Positions 10,426 to 21,550 of a stretch of 64,000 nucleotides of DNA are shown one piece after another. The position numbers and the translations under genes were made by a program. Every line of letters begins with the position of its first letter. Position 1 is the first letter of the stretch. The notes below the pieces were generated by a model. It did no database searches. It was not told the DNA's origin and saw only the letters and a program-made list of their open reading frames with translations. Source of the DNA: Bicyclus anynana (Eukaryota > Arthropoda > Insecta > Lepidoptera > Nymphalidae); contig NC_069106.1 of assembly GCF_947172395.1 (NCBI RefSeq), positions 7,130,001-7,194,000 on the forward strand, in the 5' to 3' direction.

Positions 10426-10680
10426 ATTCTGCAATCAGTCCGATATGACCTCTGCCTCCGATTCCGGAGGGTGTGGGTTCGAATCCGGTCCGGGGCACGC
10501 ACCTCCAACTTTTCAGTTGTGTGCATTTTAAGAAATTAAATATCACGTGTCTAAAACGGTGAAGGAAAACATCGTGAGGAAACCTGCATATCTACCAGAG
10601 AATTTTCTAAATTCTTTGTGTGTGTTAAGTCTGCCAATCCGCATAGTTGGAGGGGAATGGATTATTGGCCATATTTAAAA
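10426..10680 (+). mobile_element. SINE B (tRNA-derived) copy
   Basis: Head CGATATGACCTCTGCCTCCG and box B GGTTCGAATCC, then the diagnostic body CACCTCCAACTTTTCAGTTG, CACGTGTCTAAAACGGTG, GAGGAAACCTGCAT and CTGCCAATCCGCAT. This is the most abundant repeat in the window, with about 18 copies or pieces. Confidence 0.85.
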
Positions 10681-10689
10681 ATGGCAAAT

Positions 10690-11040
10690 ATTGTTTAAAA
10701 AAATATGGAGGTAGATAGGTATTTCGTGTAGACGCTGTCAGCCATTGACCATCAAGTTCTAACGATCTTGTAGCGCAAACGGCAGACGTCAGTTTTTTCG
10801 CTGTTTTATATATACTTCTTAAGTTTTAGCGTAGCATGTATAGCTCGTGCGAATTAACTTGACACGTGGCTAGCAAGCACAACCAAGCAAGCACAGTAGG
10901 TACAAACATAAATAAATTAATATACTTAAACAATACATATCACTATCTAGCCCCAAAGTAAGCATACAGAGTAGCTTGTGTTATTGGTGCTAAGATAGTT
11001 GATATTATAATATTAATATAAAATTATATACTATATATAA
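10690..11040. other. no gene seen
   Basis: AT-rich, ending in a TATA-rich run (11000-11060) that precedes the reversed retroposon at 11045. Confidence 0.4.
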
Positions 11041-11044
11041 ATAC

Positions 11045-11182
11045 TTATAATATGTATAAATACACACAGACACTGGAAAACACCCATGCTCATCACACAA
11101 ATATTTTCCAGTTGTGGGAATCGAACCCACTGCCGTGGATGCAGGAAGCAGGGTCACTACCCACTGCGACTGCGCCAGCCAA
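11045..11182 (-). mobile_element. tRNA-like retroposon head (reversed)
   Basis: In element sense: an AGTGGGTAGTGACCCTGCTT-type head and GGTTCGATTCCC box B, followed by ACTGGAAAATATTTGTGTGA. It has no acceptor-stem pairing, so it is not a tRNA gene. Confidence 0.6.
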
Positions 11183-11432
11183 GTGTCAAGTTAGTCCGCA
11201 CGAGCTGTACATGCATGTATATGAAGGACAAGAGGCCTGTAGCGACGTCGCACGCGACGCGCGTATTTAACACTTTTCAATAAACAAACACATAATATAA
11301 GATTGGTTAAACTTGGTTACTTATGAGTTTTAATAACCTTATTAAGAGTTTTTTCATGATTATAGGATCAAGGGTTAGGTAGGTATGTACTGAAGGCAGT
11401 GATTCTCAATCGGCGCGTCTCAGTATCCCAGA

Positions 11433-11665
11433 TCGTGGCTAGGGCACGTAGAGAGGATGCCAAATACTAGAGGGCCTAAAGTGATGACAAAATGGAGATC
11501 ACAGGTAAAAAGATTAAAAGGAAGACCTAAAAAAAGATAACCTAAAAGAAGATTATCTGCGTGGGAAAGAGGAAAGGGAAAGTGGTAGAGGAGGTCAAGA
11601 CCACTAAGTATACTGTCAACACCCACAAAGGGTTGTAGCGCCGAAAGAAATAAGTAAGTAATCCC
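11433..11665 (+). pseudogene. LINE ORF2 C-terminal remnant
   Basis: One frame reads SWLGHVERMPNTRGPKV, then WRSQVKRLKGRPKKR before a stop, and continues in frame. GHVERM and GRPKKR are typical of the tail of jockey-like LINE ORF2. The 3' end is GTAGCGCCGAAAGAAATAAG. It is broken by in-frame stops. Confidence 0.6.
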
Positions 11666-11669
11666 AGAT

Positions 11670-12390
11670 CGTGTGTCGATATGGAAGAGTAAAGAGTAAA
11701 GGATTTACCCCGTATCTCGCGCAAGTTAAATCAATCCATTCCTCCACACTGAACCAGAATGACCTAATTCCACACACCCCGTGCGGTCTCATTTAGGAAC
11801 CAATAAAACCTTTTTGACATATCCGTGGCAAAATCCCTAACCGATATGACCCTTTACTCGGCTAAGGTGTTAAGAAAACTGCGCCCGCTCACACGGAAAT
11901 CAGCCTTGATACGATAGCAATATAGTGGAGTATCGATTGATGGAGTATGCTCATTTATTAAAGTACAAAAGCGCCGATCGCAGCGGCGGTCTCTTTGAGA
12001 ATGCCGCCAGTAATTACGTAAGAGCGTGTTCAGAGTGCGCTGCCGCCTTGTATCGCAGTTCTAGAGTTTAACTTCAAAGAGACGGCTTGTATCGTGCAGT
12101 TTGTATGGAAATTAGATTTTGTATGGCTCTCTTGTGTCAATAAGTACCTAGGTGGTGTGCTTGGGGATTTTTTTTTATTAAAGATAGATAGGTGTAAGGT
12201 TAAATCAAATTAAACCGATTCTTTATTGCGATATTGAAGAGAGATTTAGTTTTTTAATACTTCTTTACTTCTTTTACTTTTAATACTTCCTATGCAATTT
12301 AAATAATGGATGATAAATTAAAAATTATTAATATTGGTTGATTTATTTTAGGCTGATAAATTACTTATCATACCTAAGTTCCTCTGAATC
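11670..12390. other. no gene seen; partly GC-rich around 11970-12110
   Basis: The 11970-12110 part has a weak inverted repeat (CGGTCTCTTTGA near 11988 and TCAAAGAGACGG near 12075). No coding frame. Confidence 0.35.
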
Positions 12391-12396
12391 TACCTA

Positions 12397-12439
12397 TATC
12401 GTAGTTAGATAGGTAGGTACCACCTATCTAACTACGATA
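12397..12439. repeat. perfect 18-bp hairpin
   Basis: Arms 12397-12414 and 12422-12439 (TATCGTAGTTAGATAGGT and its complement) with a 7-base loop that is itself nearly palindromic (AGGTACC). Confidence 0.9.
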
Positions 12440-12802
12440 TAATACGATACATAATTTATATGATTTTCAGTCATTGAGTCAATCAGGTATAGAGTTCAAC
12501 AACCTTCAGGGCTCAAAGACAAGAGGCTCTGTTCCTGGGCCTGACTGACTGAGCCCTTCTCTGACATATTTGGAGTAGAGGCCCAGGACTGAGATGCAGG
12601 TCTGCCGGCATTAGAGATGGCGGCGGTTGAACCAGTATTGTTAAGCGGAGGTACTCAGTGCCGGATTAAGGTAACTTGATGCTCCAAGCAACCTTCCCCT
12701 GTGGTCATGACGAACCGAACGTCAACGTCGTTTTAAAAAGCGACTTTCGAAGTCGGATTTTGAAGTTGCTATAATTTTATACTTCGTCGTCGTCTCTAGA
12801 CA

Positions 12803-13135
12803 GTGGCGTAGCGTGCCTTGTATCAAAATCAAAAAAGGGTAAAAACTCACAAAAGAAAAAAAATGTTGGTTACAATAAATATGACAGTGACTTAACCTAT
12901 GTAGGTACCTAGTATGTTTCCAACTTTTGGGCGCATCTACCAAGGAGGTTGCTTTTTCTTACTTTTGTCATCTGAATTGAAAACTATAGGCAGATTTTCA
13001 TGTTTTTTTCTCGGGAAACACTAGATTAAGTAAAATTGTGGATTACATTTTACTAATTTTTGCTTTCACACGTAAGGGGCCCCTGAAGTCCGGGGGCCCC
13101 GTATTTTTCCGTCATTAATACGGTTACGCCCTGGT
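12803..13135 (+). mobile_element. element H, dispersed repeat
   Basis: AGTGGCGTAGCGTGCCTTG at the left, then AGGGGCCCC and GGGGGCCCCGTAT near the right. A second copy is at 38222-38430, and the insert within SINE B at 14281-14495 may be a relative. Class unknown. Confidence 0.55.
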
Positions 13136-13204
13136 ATTTGAAGCCCCCCTAGATAAGATGTCCAAAGCAATTGCTTAAATAGCTTACCTATAGGCTAATT
13201 CAGA

Positions 13205-13515
13205 GCCGTGATAGCCCAGTGGATATGACCTCTGCCTCCGATTCCGGAGGGTGTAGGGCTTGCTCCTCCAACTTTTCAGTTGTGTGCATTTTAAGAAATT
13301 AAATATCACGTGTCTCAATCGGTGAAAACATCGTGAGGAAACCTGCATACCAGAGGATTATCTTAATTCTCTGCGTGTGTTAAGTCTGCCAATCCGCATT
13401 GAGCCAGCGTGTGACTGCATTGGGCCAGCGTGTGGTGGACTATTGGCCTAACCCCTCTCATTCTGAGAGGAGACTCGAGCTCAGCAGTGAGCCGAATATG
13501 GTTGATGACGACGAG
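13205..13515 (+). mobile_element. SINE B copy with internal deletion
   Basis: AGCCGTGATAGCCCAGTGGA head, then a shortened box-B region, then the standard body and the GAGAGGAGACTCGAGCTCAG tail. The sentence-like unit ATTGAGCCAGCGTGTG is partly duplicated at 13399-13435. Confidence 0.85.
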
Positions 13516-13756
13516 GCTAATTCAGGACTAACGGTACCTATTCAGGTCTCGGGGAGGACCACGGCTTGCTGTCAGGTGGCAACCGAGTGTAAAACTGATG
13601 CCAATTTTTAATACCAATCATTAGGCAAAGGTATCTAATAAGGAGTCATGAAAGAACTGGGACTCTACAATACCATTAACGCAACGCAGCGTTTCAGTCA
13701 GACTTTCGGTATCAATTGAAGGTACCTAATTCTAATATTATAATTTATATTTATTA

Positions 13757-13976
13757 CTAGCGGATGCCCGCGACTTCGTCCGCGTGAAACTCGATGTAAA
13801 CTTTTAACAACCCCTACTTTACCCCTATTCTACCCCTAATTTTTTCTGTCATAAGAACCCTCTCCTGACTATAACAAACACATGAAAAAAAAAAATAGTG
13901 AAATCGGTACAACCGTTCACGCGTGATGGCGTGACCAAGGGATATATGGATTCATTTATAAGTATATATATATAGA
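13757..13976 (-). mobile_element. non-autonomous Helitron
   Basis: CTAGCGGATGCCCGCGACTT at the left (reversed 3' end with hairpin) and a TATATATATAGA 5' end at the right. Confidence 0.8.
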
Positions 13977-14027
13977 TATGAACTTTATACAATAACAATA
14001 AAGCTCAAATTGACTATGGTATAGTTA

Positions 14028-14220
14028 GAAAACATTTGTATGGGAAAAGGAAAAGGGCTATTTTTATGGTTTTTCCGGCAATTATTCGAATTTTTCTCAC
14101 CGTAAAAACCATCCTAGAACTTCAACGAACATTTAAAAAAAAGAATTGGCCAAATTGGTCCAGGTGTTGTTGAGTTATGCGCTTACCAACGCATTTTGCG
14201 ATTCATTTTTATATTATAGA
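14028..14220 (-). mobile_element. Helitron, 3' truncated
   Basis: In element sense it begins TCTATAATATAAAAATGAAT, identical to the 5' end of the complete Helitron at 22389. The 3' hairpin end is missing. Confidence 0.75.
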
Positions 14221-14227
14221 TTATTAT

Positions 14228-14750
14228 ACGATAGCCCAGTGGATATGGCCTTTGCCTCCGATATCGGAGGGTGTAGGTTCTAGCCTAGGGCGGCAGATTT
14301 TAGGGGGCGGCAAATTTGACCCAAGTCAAACTTATTATTTTAGTCCTGTACGTTCTGTACAGTCCTACTACGATAGTAAAACTTGCAATTTTATTGACAC
14401 AATTTAAGGTATTGATTGTGAACTAGGATACCTATCGAATTTCAGAGTTCCGTAGGGGCTTCAAAAATTCAATCCACCATGTAAATCCGCCACTGGGTCC
14501 GGGGCATGCACCTCCAACTTTTCAGTTTGTGCATTTTAAGAAATCAAATCACGTGTCTCAAACGGTGAAGGAAAAACACCGTTCCTCACGATGTTTTTCC
14601 TTCACCGTTCTTATCCTGCATACCTGAGAATTTTCTTAATTCTCTGCTTGTGTGAAGTCTGCCAATCCGCATTGGGCCAGCGTGGTGGTTGGCCTAACCC
14701 CCTTTCATTCTGAGAGGAGACTCGAGCTCAACAGAGAGACGAATATGCAT
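14228..14750 (+). mobile_element. SINE B interrupted by another repeat
   Basis: The head is at 14228-14280 and the body resumes at about 14496 (GTCCGGGGCATGCACCTCC). The 14281-14495 insert begins TAGGGCGGCAGATTTTAGGG and ends near AATCCGCCACTGG; it resembles element H. The SINE body also carries a 29-bp inverted copy at 14581-14609. Confidence 0.75.
14561..14609. repeat. inverted duplication inside SINE B
   Basis: 14561-14578 pairs perfectly with 14592-14609 (18 bp). Bases 14581-14609 are the exact reverse complement of the SINE consensus around AACGGTGAAGG to GTGAGGAA. Confidence 0.85.
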
Positions 14751-14774
14751 TATTTTGCTTTCATTCCGTAGGTA

Positions 14775-15125
14775 TCTATATGTATATATAAAAATGAATT
14801 GCTGTTCGTTAGTCTCGCTAAAACTCGAGAACGGCTTAATGGATTTATCTTATCTTGGTCTTGAAATGTTCGTGGAGGTATAGGGAAGGTTTAAAAGGTG
14901 AGAAAAAATCAAATAATTTCCCGGAAAACCCTAAAAACTGCCCTTTTCTATTTCCCATGCAAACGTTTAAGAGTCAAGCGGTAGGGGTAGGGTAGGGGTA
15001 GGGGTAGGGTAGGGGTAGGGTTGGGGTAGGGTTGGGGTAGGGTAGGGGTAGAGGTATAGAAGGGTATAGTAGGTATAGGGAATAAGTGCACTTATATCAA
15101 AACGAAGCTTGACCGGGTCCGCTAG
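14775..15125 (+). mobile_element. non-autonomous Helitron with GGGTA-rich array
   Basis: Starts TCTATATGTATATATAAAAA and ends GCTTGACCGGGTCCGCTAG followed by T. Bases 14985-15065 are GGGTAGGGGTA-type repeats. Confidence 0.85.
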
Positions 15126-15320
15126 TAATAATAATAATAATAATAAAATGTTTTATTTAGCTGAGTACAACACAAACATACAATATGAAATAAAAAAAAA
15201 AACAATGAAAAAATTTAACACATGATTAAAGTAAGACAAAAATTTACAAAATAGTGACTACACACCTTGGGTAGTGGCTCTACAGAGCTTTGCTCCCTGG
15301 CGTGCGGTCTCTTATGCGGT
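15126..15320 (-). mobile_element. retroposon 3' end with (TTA)n tail, reversed
   Basis: A TAATAATAATAA tail, then ATTTAGCTGAGTACAACACA. It resembles the TTA-tailed retroposons at 15402, 21403 and 24664. Confidence 0.5.
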
Positions 15321-15371
15321 GTCAAATTGTCACTCGATTCATTCATATTTATCCTAGATAATGTGACTAAT

Positions 15372-15780
15372 TAAAGAAATTAAATATCACGTGTCTCAAA
15401 CGAGCTGAGGCAGCGCCTCTTTCAGCTGAATTTCTTTATTATATTATTATACTAAGTACAGACAGAGGAACTTTGTAATTTAAGTAGGTATGTTTAAGTA
15501 GTTTGTAAGCTCTGTTAGTATTAGTTTGTAATTTCTTCTTGATTTTTTTTAATTTGTATTTTTTAGCTGAATAAAGGATTTTATTATTATTATTATTATT
15601 AAACGGTGAAGGAAAACATCGCGAGGAAACCGGCATACCAGAGAATTTCTTAATTCTCTGCGTGTGTGAAGCCTGCCAATCCGCATTGGGCCAGCGTGGT
15701 GGACTATTGGCCTAACCCCTCTCATTCTGAGAGGAGACTCGAGTTCAGCAGTGAGCCGTATATGGGTTGATAACGTAATG
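15372..15780 (+). mobile_element. SINE B split by a retroposon
   Basis: 15372-15401 reads AAATATCACGTGTCTCAAAC and the SINE resumes at 15600 with AAACGGTGAAGG, ending near 15770 with GAGCCGTATATGGGTTGA. AAAC is present on both sides of the insert. Confidence 0.85.
15402..15599 (+). mobile_element. TTA-tailed retroposon, ~198 bp
   Basis: Starts GAGCTGAGGCAGCGCC and ends in TTATTATTATTATT. It sits inside a SINE B copy and is flanked by AAAC, which looks like a 4-bp target duplication. It is related to 24664-24930. Confidence 0.7.
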
Positions 15781-15929
15781 TGACTAATCTGATACCTAAT
15801 ATGACAGAGAGAAAATCAGCAAAACTCGTCCGTCAGCAAAACTAAATCCGTCGTACCTACAACCAGTAAGGTAAAGGTGGTAATTACCCTACAATGTGGG
15901 AGGAAAGCCACCTCACCGTGTTACTTCCA

Positions 15930-16112
15930 CCGAAAATACTCTCTCGTCGGCGAGTGCGTTTCCGTTTGTAATTAAAGCATTGTCATTATCGTGTGACGAA
16001 TTAACTGCGGGGAGGGGCGCGCGGGGCGTGGCCGGGCTTCAAAGGCGCCGCCGCCGCGCCGCGCGCGCCTCTGTAGACGTGCCGATTTCAGTCGTGCTGC
16101 AGATTTTAAACT
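15930..16112. promoter_or_regulatory. candidate cis-regulatory island (GC-rich)
   Basis: Very GC-rich core (GGCGCCGCCGCCGCGCCGCG near 16045) flanked by homeodomain-type sites (GTAATTAAAG, GAATTAACTG). The sequence is not shared with any repeat in the window. An open frame runs through it but has no recognisable protein signature. Confidence 0.3.
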
Positions 16113-16389
16113 GCGTCTAATCCAAAGTCATCATCTCCTTTCGCTTGTCCCACGTAAGTGGGGTCGGCAAAATATGTAAATCTTTTCTGTTCATCTAATC
16201 TACAGTAATAAATTAAATTTAATTAATGCATTTTGTTATAACGATATTTACAATACTTTTACACTTGACATTTTATTTTTCAAACATACTTACTAATTTT
16301 TAACCAAAAATTATATTTGTAGCAAATTGTACGCCTGAAATGACCGAATATGTGTTGTCTGTGTTCTCAGCAAATAAATAATAACTGCT

Positions 16390-16430
16390 TAGGTAAATAC
16401 TTAAAGATTACTTCTTTAAGTATTTACCTA
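16390..16430. repeat. perfect 17-bp hairpin
   Basis: Arms 16390-16406 and 16414-16430 (TAGGTAAATACTTAAAG and its complement), 7-base loop. Confidence 0.9.
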
Positions 16431-17071
16431 TTGTAATGATTACAAAAACTACTCGACCGATTTAAAAAATTAATTGAGTAACATAGGCTATATTTAATTC
16501 CACGGGAAAGAGATATGTCTATGGGAACAAGGATATTTAAAATGTATATTTGATTTTTAACCAGAATACAGCGAAGCCTAAGGCTAATGATTTTATATAA
16601 GTACCTAGCCTATGTAGATACTTATGTAATTTCATATCATGCCTATGTAACACATAAACTAGCTACCTACTCGTAGGTGCAATTTTAATGATCAAGCTAT
16701 CATTCGTTTTCAATCCAACATCATACTGCTGACAAGTTGGCACGTCTGTAGTGTTGTAACCGCCGTGCGAGAAACATAACTAATATACTTACGTGCTTTC
16801 ACCCATGAGTAAAAGAGACGGCCTACCGCATGCATGTAGTAGTGAAGGAACGGGTTAATTCAAGATTGTGGACTACTAGAGCTTGAGATTTGCGTTGTCG
16901 ATAAAATTTATCGATGTTGTAGACTATTTAGGCTCAGCGTAGACTATAGGTAAGTAATGTTAAAGTTAGACAATAATTTTACGTGTATCCATTGAATTTA
17001 ATATATCTTTTAATAATACTGCGTTTCGTAATAAATGAAATGCAAGGTAAAAATGAAATTTTTAGAATTAA
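16431..17071. other. no gene seen
   Basis: AT-rich. It contains a short palindrome, TCGATAAAATTTATCGA, near 16898. No exon or named repeat. Confidence 0.4.
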
Positions 17072-17101
17072 AACTATCGTGAGTTTTATTCATATTAAAT
17101 G

Positions 17102-17257
17102 ATTATGAAACACGGCTAAAACTCACGTGATATTAGGTCCGTTTGGATCGTGCCGCGATGCAAGACCCAGCTCATGACTAAGGGCCCCGTATGGGTTCGA
17201 AACTAGTCGGGCATACTCCGACCTAATATCACGTGAGTTTTAGCCGTGTTTCATAAT
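17102..17257. mobile_element. foldback/MITE with perfect 38-bp inverted ends
   Basis: Arms 17102-17139 and 17220-17257 are perfect reverse complements (outer end ATTATGAAACACGGCTAAAA). The 80-bp loop includes GGGCCCCG and GGGTTCGAAAC. The left flank 17072-17100 recurs at 7640-7700. No open frame. Confidence 0.9.
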
Positions 17258-18260
17258 GTAAAATAAATCTTTATTACTCATATTTAAATTGAAATCAAAT
17301 AACTTTATTCTAGTAAACTATGCTGTAGTTAACAATTACTTTTGAAATTCTTTATTTTCTTTAGTTTTGAAGTCAAATTCTATTAAGAGAAGCTGATAAA
17401 AAACTTAAGAGCAGCATTTATGTTATTCAATATTTTTATAGATAAAAACTTGCCCAAATTATCATAATAGAGTCAGTGTTAAATACTGTACTTACCTAAT
17501 ATGTGTAGGTACAAACGTACCACTATTGTTTGTGTACCTTGAATATTAAAAAAAAAATATCCTTCATTATTCTCTTTTGTCACTTTGACATATTAATATT
17601 AACAAAATATTCTCTTTGGTCCGCACGCCGCGTCGTTTGCCTTAAATGTTGAATATCATCATTTCAATAATCCTCATTCATAAATATTCAATACCGTTAT
17701 CCCTCGCAAAACTTGTAAAATGTAAACTCAAAAAATTTTGTACTAAATGAACCAGACGGTTTAGAAAAGGAAATTTGTTGCTCGATTTGCGTTGGCCCTT
17801 AGACTAAAGTTAGTATGCGTATACAGGGCGGGTGGGATTGATGTTTTATGTTATTGCTTAGTAGAAATTGTATAGTGCAGCAAAAGAATAGCCTTTAAAA
17901 CTTATAGCTGTATAAATTGTTTACGTATAAAGTTTCGTGTTTGTGTGAATTTTGGTTTGAATCTGATTTGCAGTGGCATGCACTCGATACTTAAAACAAT
18001 GATTTAATTTCTTTTTAATAAACAAAAATTAAAATATAATCATTTTCTAAATGTATTTCAAAGGAATCTCACAATTTTTTATTCAACAGTCAGAACTGTA
18101 ACTAATTATAGGTTGTATACGTCACCATTACGAAGCTTTTTTTAAAATGTTACGTATTATTTTATTGTAATAGGGTTTATATGCTTATTCAGATTTGGTT
18201 AATCCTGGAATGCCTGGTCAAGATTACTATTAGTGATGAGATCGTTTTTGCTAGTTCCCT
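17258..18260. other. no gene seen
   Basis: About 1 kb of AT-rich sequence with no repeat family or exon that I can identify. Confidence 0.4.
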
Positions 18261-18263
18261 TAA

Positions 18264-18570
18264 TCATCATTATTAATCCATATTCGGCTCATATAGTGCT
18301 GAGCTCGTGTCTCCTCTCAGAATGAGAGGTGTTAAGTCTTAGTCCACCACGTTAGTCTAATGTGGATTGGCAGATGTTCTACCCGTAGAGAATTAAAAAA
18401 CTTCCCACGATGTTCCTCCACGATGAGATTTCCTTCACCGTTTGAGACAAGTGATATTTAATTTCTTAAAATGCATATAACTGAAAAGTTGGAGGTGGAT
18501 GCCCTCGACTGGATTCGAACATACGCCCTTAAAATCAAAGGCAGTGGTCATATCCACTGATCTATCACGT
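18264..18570 (-). mobile_element. SINE B copy, full length
   Basis: Reversed: CATATTCGGCTC tail at the left, CCTTCACCGTTTGAGACAAG and AAAAGTTGGAGGTG in the middle, head at the right ending CACTGATCTATCACG. Confidence 0.85.
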
Positions 18571-18639
18571 ATGACGTAATTGCGTTATTTACATAAAACA
18601 ATTAAGATGTTTCTAAAAGCGTACGTTGATGATTAAAAA

Positions 18640-18790
18640 AGAAGACCATCGATATCTCGACACTCGATAGCATGCGCGCGCGCATCTCTAGTCATAAATC
18701 TGCGCCGCTAAAGAAGCTTACGTCACTGACGTATTGTTTATAAATCAGACGAGCGTATCACACACGCACACACACATGCAAGTTATTAAC
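18640..18790. promoter_or_regulatory. candidate regulatory segment with CRE-like inverted sites
   Basis: TTACGTCACTGACGTA at 18718-18733 is a close inverted pair of CREB/bZIP-type half sites. Nearby are ATGCGCGCGCGCAT and ATCGATATCTCGA. Unique-looking; no coding frame. Confidence 0.3.
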
Positions 18791-19302
18791 AGACTGCATA
18801 GAATGATGTTCTTCATCATTAGCTTATTAATTTCCGACTGTTGGACAAAAGTTGCGTATATTGTGGCTTAGCCCCACCGCATCGCTTCGTAGCGAGTATC
18901 TACCGGAGATGAAAAGTTTTGAGTAAGTAGGTAGGTATTATCTCATTAGTAAAACTAGTATAAAAACATATTGAAATGCCTATGTTAAAGCTTTTCATGT
19001 AGGTAGTATTTTTTTTTTTTTTTTAATTTATTTTACGGCCTTGGATACAAGTCCTTATAGGCAATGTAGGTAGTAAATGTGGGTAAAGGCACAGAACATA
19101 AAGCATTCTTATAAATCCGTACCTCGGTATCTAGCAAATATAATAGGGGCAGGTAAGTAACGAAGTTCATTTATCTACTTGCCTACTACTCTACTACTAC
19201 TATCTTAATTAATAGGCATTAAAAAGGTTAGGTATTTAATAGCTAAGTAGGTTAAGTATAATATTTTTTTTTGGAATATTCAACAATAGTATGTACGGTA
19301 GC

Positions 19303-19641
19303 CATGATAGCCCAGTGGATATGACCTCTGCCTTCGATTCGGTGGGCGTAGTTCGAATCCAGTCCGGGGCATGCACCTCCAATTTTTCACTTAAGTTCAT
19401 TTTAAGAAATTAAATATCACGTGTTTTAAACTTATGAAGTACCTACCTAACACCATCGTGAGGAAACCTGCATACCTACCTGAAATATTTTATAATTATC
19501 TACGTACGTGTGAAGTCTGTCAATCGGCATTGGGCCAGCTAGGTGAATTAATGACCTAATAATCTCTCTCATTCTGAGAGGAGACTCATGCTCAACAGTG
19601 AGCCGAATATGGGCTGTTAATGATGATGGATGATGATGACA
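19303..19641 (+). mobile_element. SINE B copy, full length
   Basis: Head CCATGATAGCCCAGTGGATA to GAGCCGAATATGGGCTG and a GATGATGATG tail. Confidence 0.85.
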
Positions 19642-19747
19642 ATGTTTCTGGAAAAAAATATATATTTCCATATATCCGGTATGTATGATACCGCCTCAGA
19701 TTAATTCTCTATTCGGACGCTGGACATAGAATCCGTAAGAGGTAGGT

Positions 19748-20262
19748 ATCATCATTATCAGCCGGTGGACGTCCACTCCTGGACATAGGCCTCTTGTATA
19801 CCTAGATATCTAAACACCACGATCTTGATTCTCGAGCCGCCAGCATCCAGCGGCTCCCTGCAACCCGCTTGATGTCCTCGGTCCATCTAGTGGGGGGTCG
19901 ATCAACGCTGCGCTTTCCGGTGCGGGGTCGCCACTCCGGCACCTGGTGACCAACATCCATCGGCTCTTCGTATTATGTGCCCCGCCCATTGCCACTACAA
20001 CTTCGCGACTCGCTGAGCTATATCGGTGACTGTGATTCTTCTGCGGATATCCTCATTTCTGATTCTATCACCTCAGAACCACACCAAGCATAGCTCGCTT
20101 CATCGTTCGCTGTGTGACTCTGAGCTTTCTTATGAGGCCCATAGTCAGCGACCAAGTCTCGGATCCGGTCACCACTGGCAACACGTACCTATCTACTGTT
20201 CGAAGACTTTCGTCTTCAGGCACTCAGGAATTTTGGACGAAAGATGTCTTGAAGTTTCCCGA
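19748..20262 (-). pseudogene. RTE-type LINE 3' fragment
   Basis: Same order as 5577-6075 and about as long. The 3' terminal GGTGGACGTCCACTCCTGGA is near the triplet at 19750; the region coding for the RAMERAML-type segment is around 20090-20110. Frameshifted. Confidence 0.8.
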
Positions 20263-21245
20263 AAGAGAGGTAGAATAAGTAGGTAGAATAAACGTGTAGG
20301 TATCTCTGCCAATGCCTGCTCACATCTCCGTCAACGTCGTAACTTAACATCGCGTCAAGGGCTCTTAGCATTCAATAAACAATCAGAACTGCTCAGAATT
20401 TATCCCTAATCACAGAATAAAGTGTGTCCAAAATGAGTCTTTACAAACAACGTGGTGAAGCCGGTGAAACCCATTAAAAAATAAACGTCACGCGTCCTTG
20501 ACATCCGCGTATGTATACATTTTTTATTTTTGTATTTGATATAAATTTGTATTTCAAAATTTAACACTAACAACAATTTACGTAAATTAATATAATGATA
20601 ACCAATAATTATCAATAAAAAATACTCCATCTTATTTCTTTAGTTTATGTGAACATGTGAATGAACATCAATAATAGCTAAGTATTGAAAATTACTGATG
20701 CGACGTTTCGTGTCGTACTGACTCGAGAATGTATTCGGTTTTGAATTTTGTATTTGGAACGGCTACGACACCATCGTGTTCCGATCGCTCTATCTGCCTA
20801 TTTAATCTGCGTCCCTAATGTGATAATTACAGATCAGCATTAAATTGAATTATCTATGACGTGTTCACTTCAGAGAAGAAAACCTAACTACTCATTAAGT
20901 AAAAATCGACCAAATTAGCAAGAACTACAAAATTAATAGCATACACATCTCTGGCGTCTGTTTTACAAGTATCGAGAGGAGAGTGGAAGCTCTTTTAAAC
21001 TTGGCAGCGGTAATAGAAAGAATGCTGAGTCACTTAAGTAGATATGAAGCGGCATCTCTTATAGTTCCCACGATCGGCGAAACTATTGCGATGGTGTTAA
21101 AGATAGACTTTTCTCGGTGCAAATTGATAGGTATAGGTAGGTATTTTAAATTTTTGTTTTTTTAACTAATGAATTTCTCGACTCTGGGTCGAGCTATGAC
21201 AACCTTTTCCTTTTTTCAAGAAATTTCAAAAATTCAGTAAAAAAT
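20263..21245. other. no gene seen
   Basis: Largely unique AT-rich sequence. Short frames at 20406-20630 (minus) and 20983-21165 (plus) have no recognisable feature and no repeat match; I do not call them genes. Confidence 0.4.
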
Positions 21246-21402
21246 GTTAGTTTTAGGGTTCCGCACGTCAAGAATAGAGAAACCCTTGTCCCTTATAATA
21301 TGATACCACCAGTAATTTTGTTAGTAATATAAAATTATAATTATTTTTAGCCTGGGAAGACGAATTGGGCAACTGTAATGTCTTACCGGGTATAGTTTAA
21401 GT

Positions 21403-21550
21403 AATAATAATAATAAAATAAAATCATTTATTCAGCCAAAAAGCATAAAATAATTAGGAGAAAACATGAGACTTATACTAAGGCTTCGGCTGAATGGGGC
21501 GCTGCCTCAGCTCTATGCTACAGCTAAGTAACTGTAGCGCTGATTTTCAG
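21403..21550 (-). mobile_element. TTA-tailed retroposon, reversed
   Basis: A TAATAATAATAATAAAATAA tail, then ATTCAGCC, and at the far end GCGCTGCCTCAGCTC, the reverse of the GAGCTGAGGCAGCGCC start seen at 15402. Confidence 0.7.

Noticed and set aside
14985..15065. GGGTA-rich array as a telomeric (TTAGG) relic
   Set aside because: The unit is GGGTA/GGGGTA, not TTAGG, and it lies inside defined Helitron ends.
15896..16120. 74-codon Arg/Ala-rich frame
   Set aside because: Composition is explained by the GC-rich island; no start context or homologous motif.
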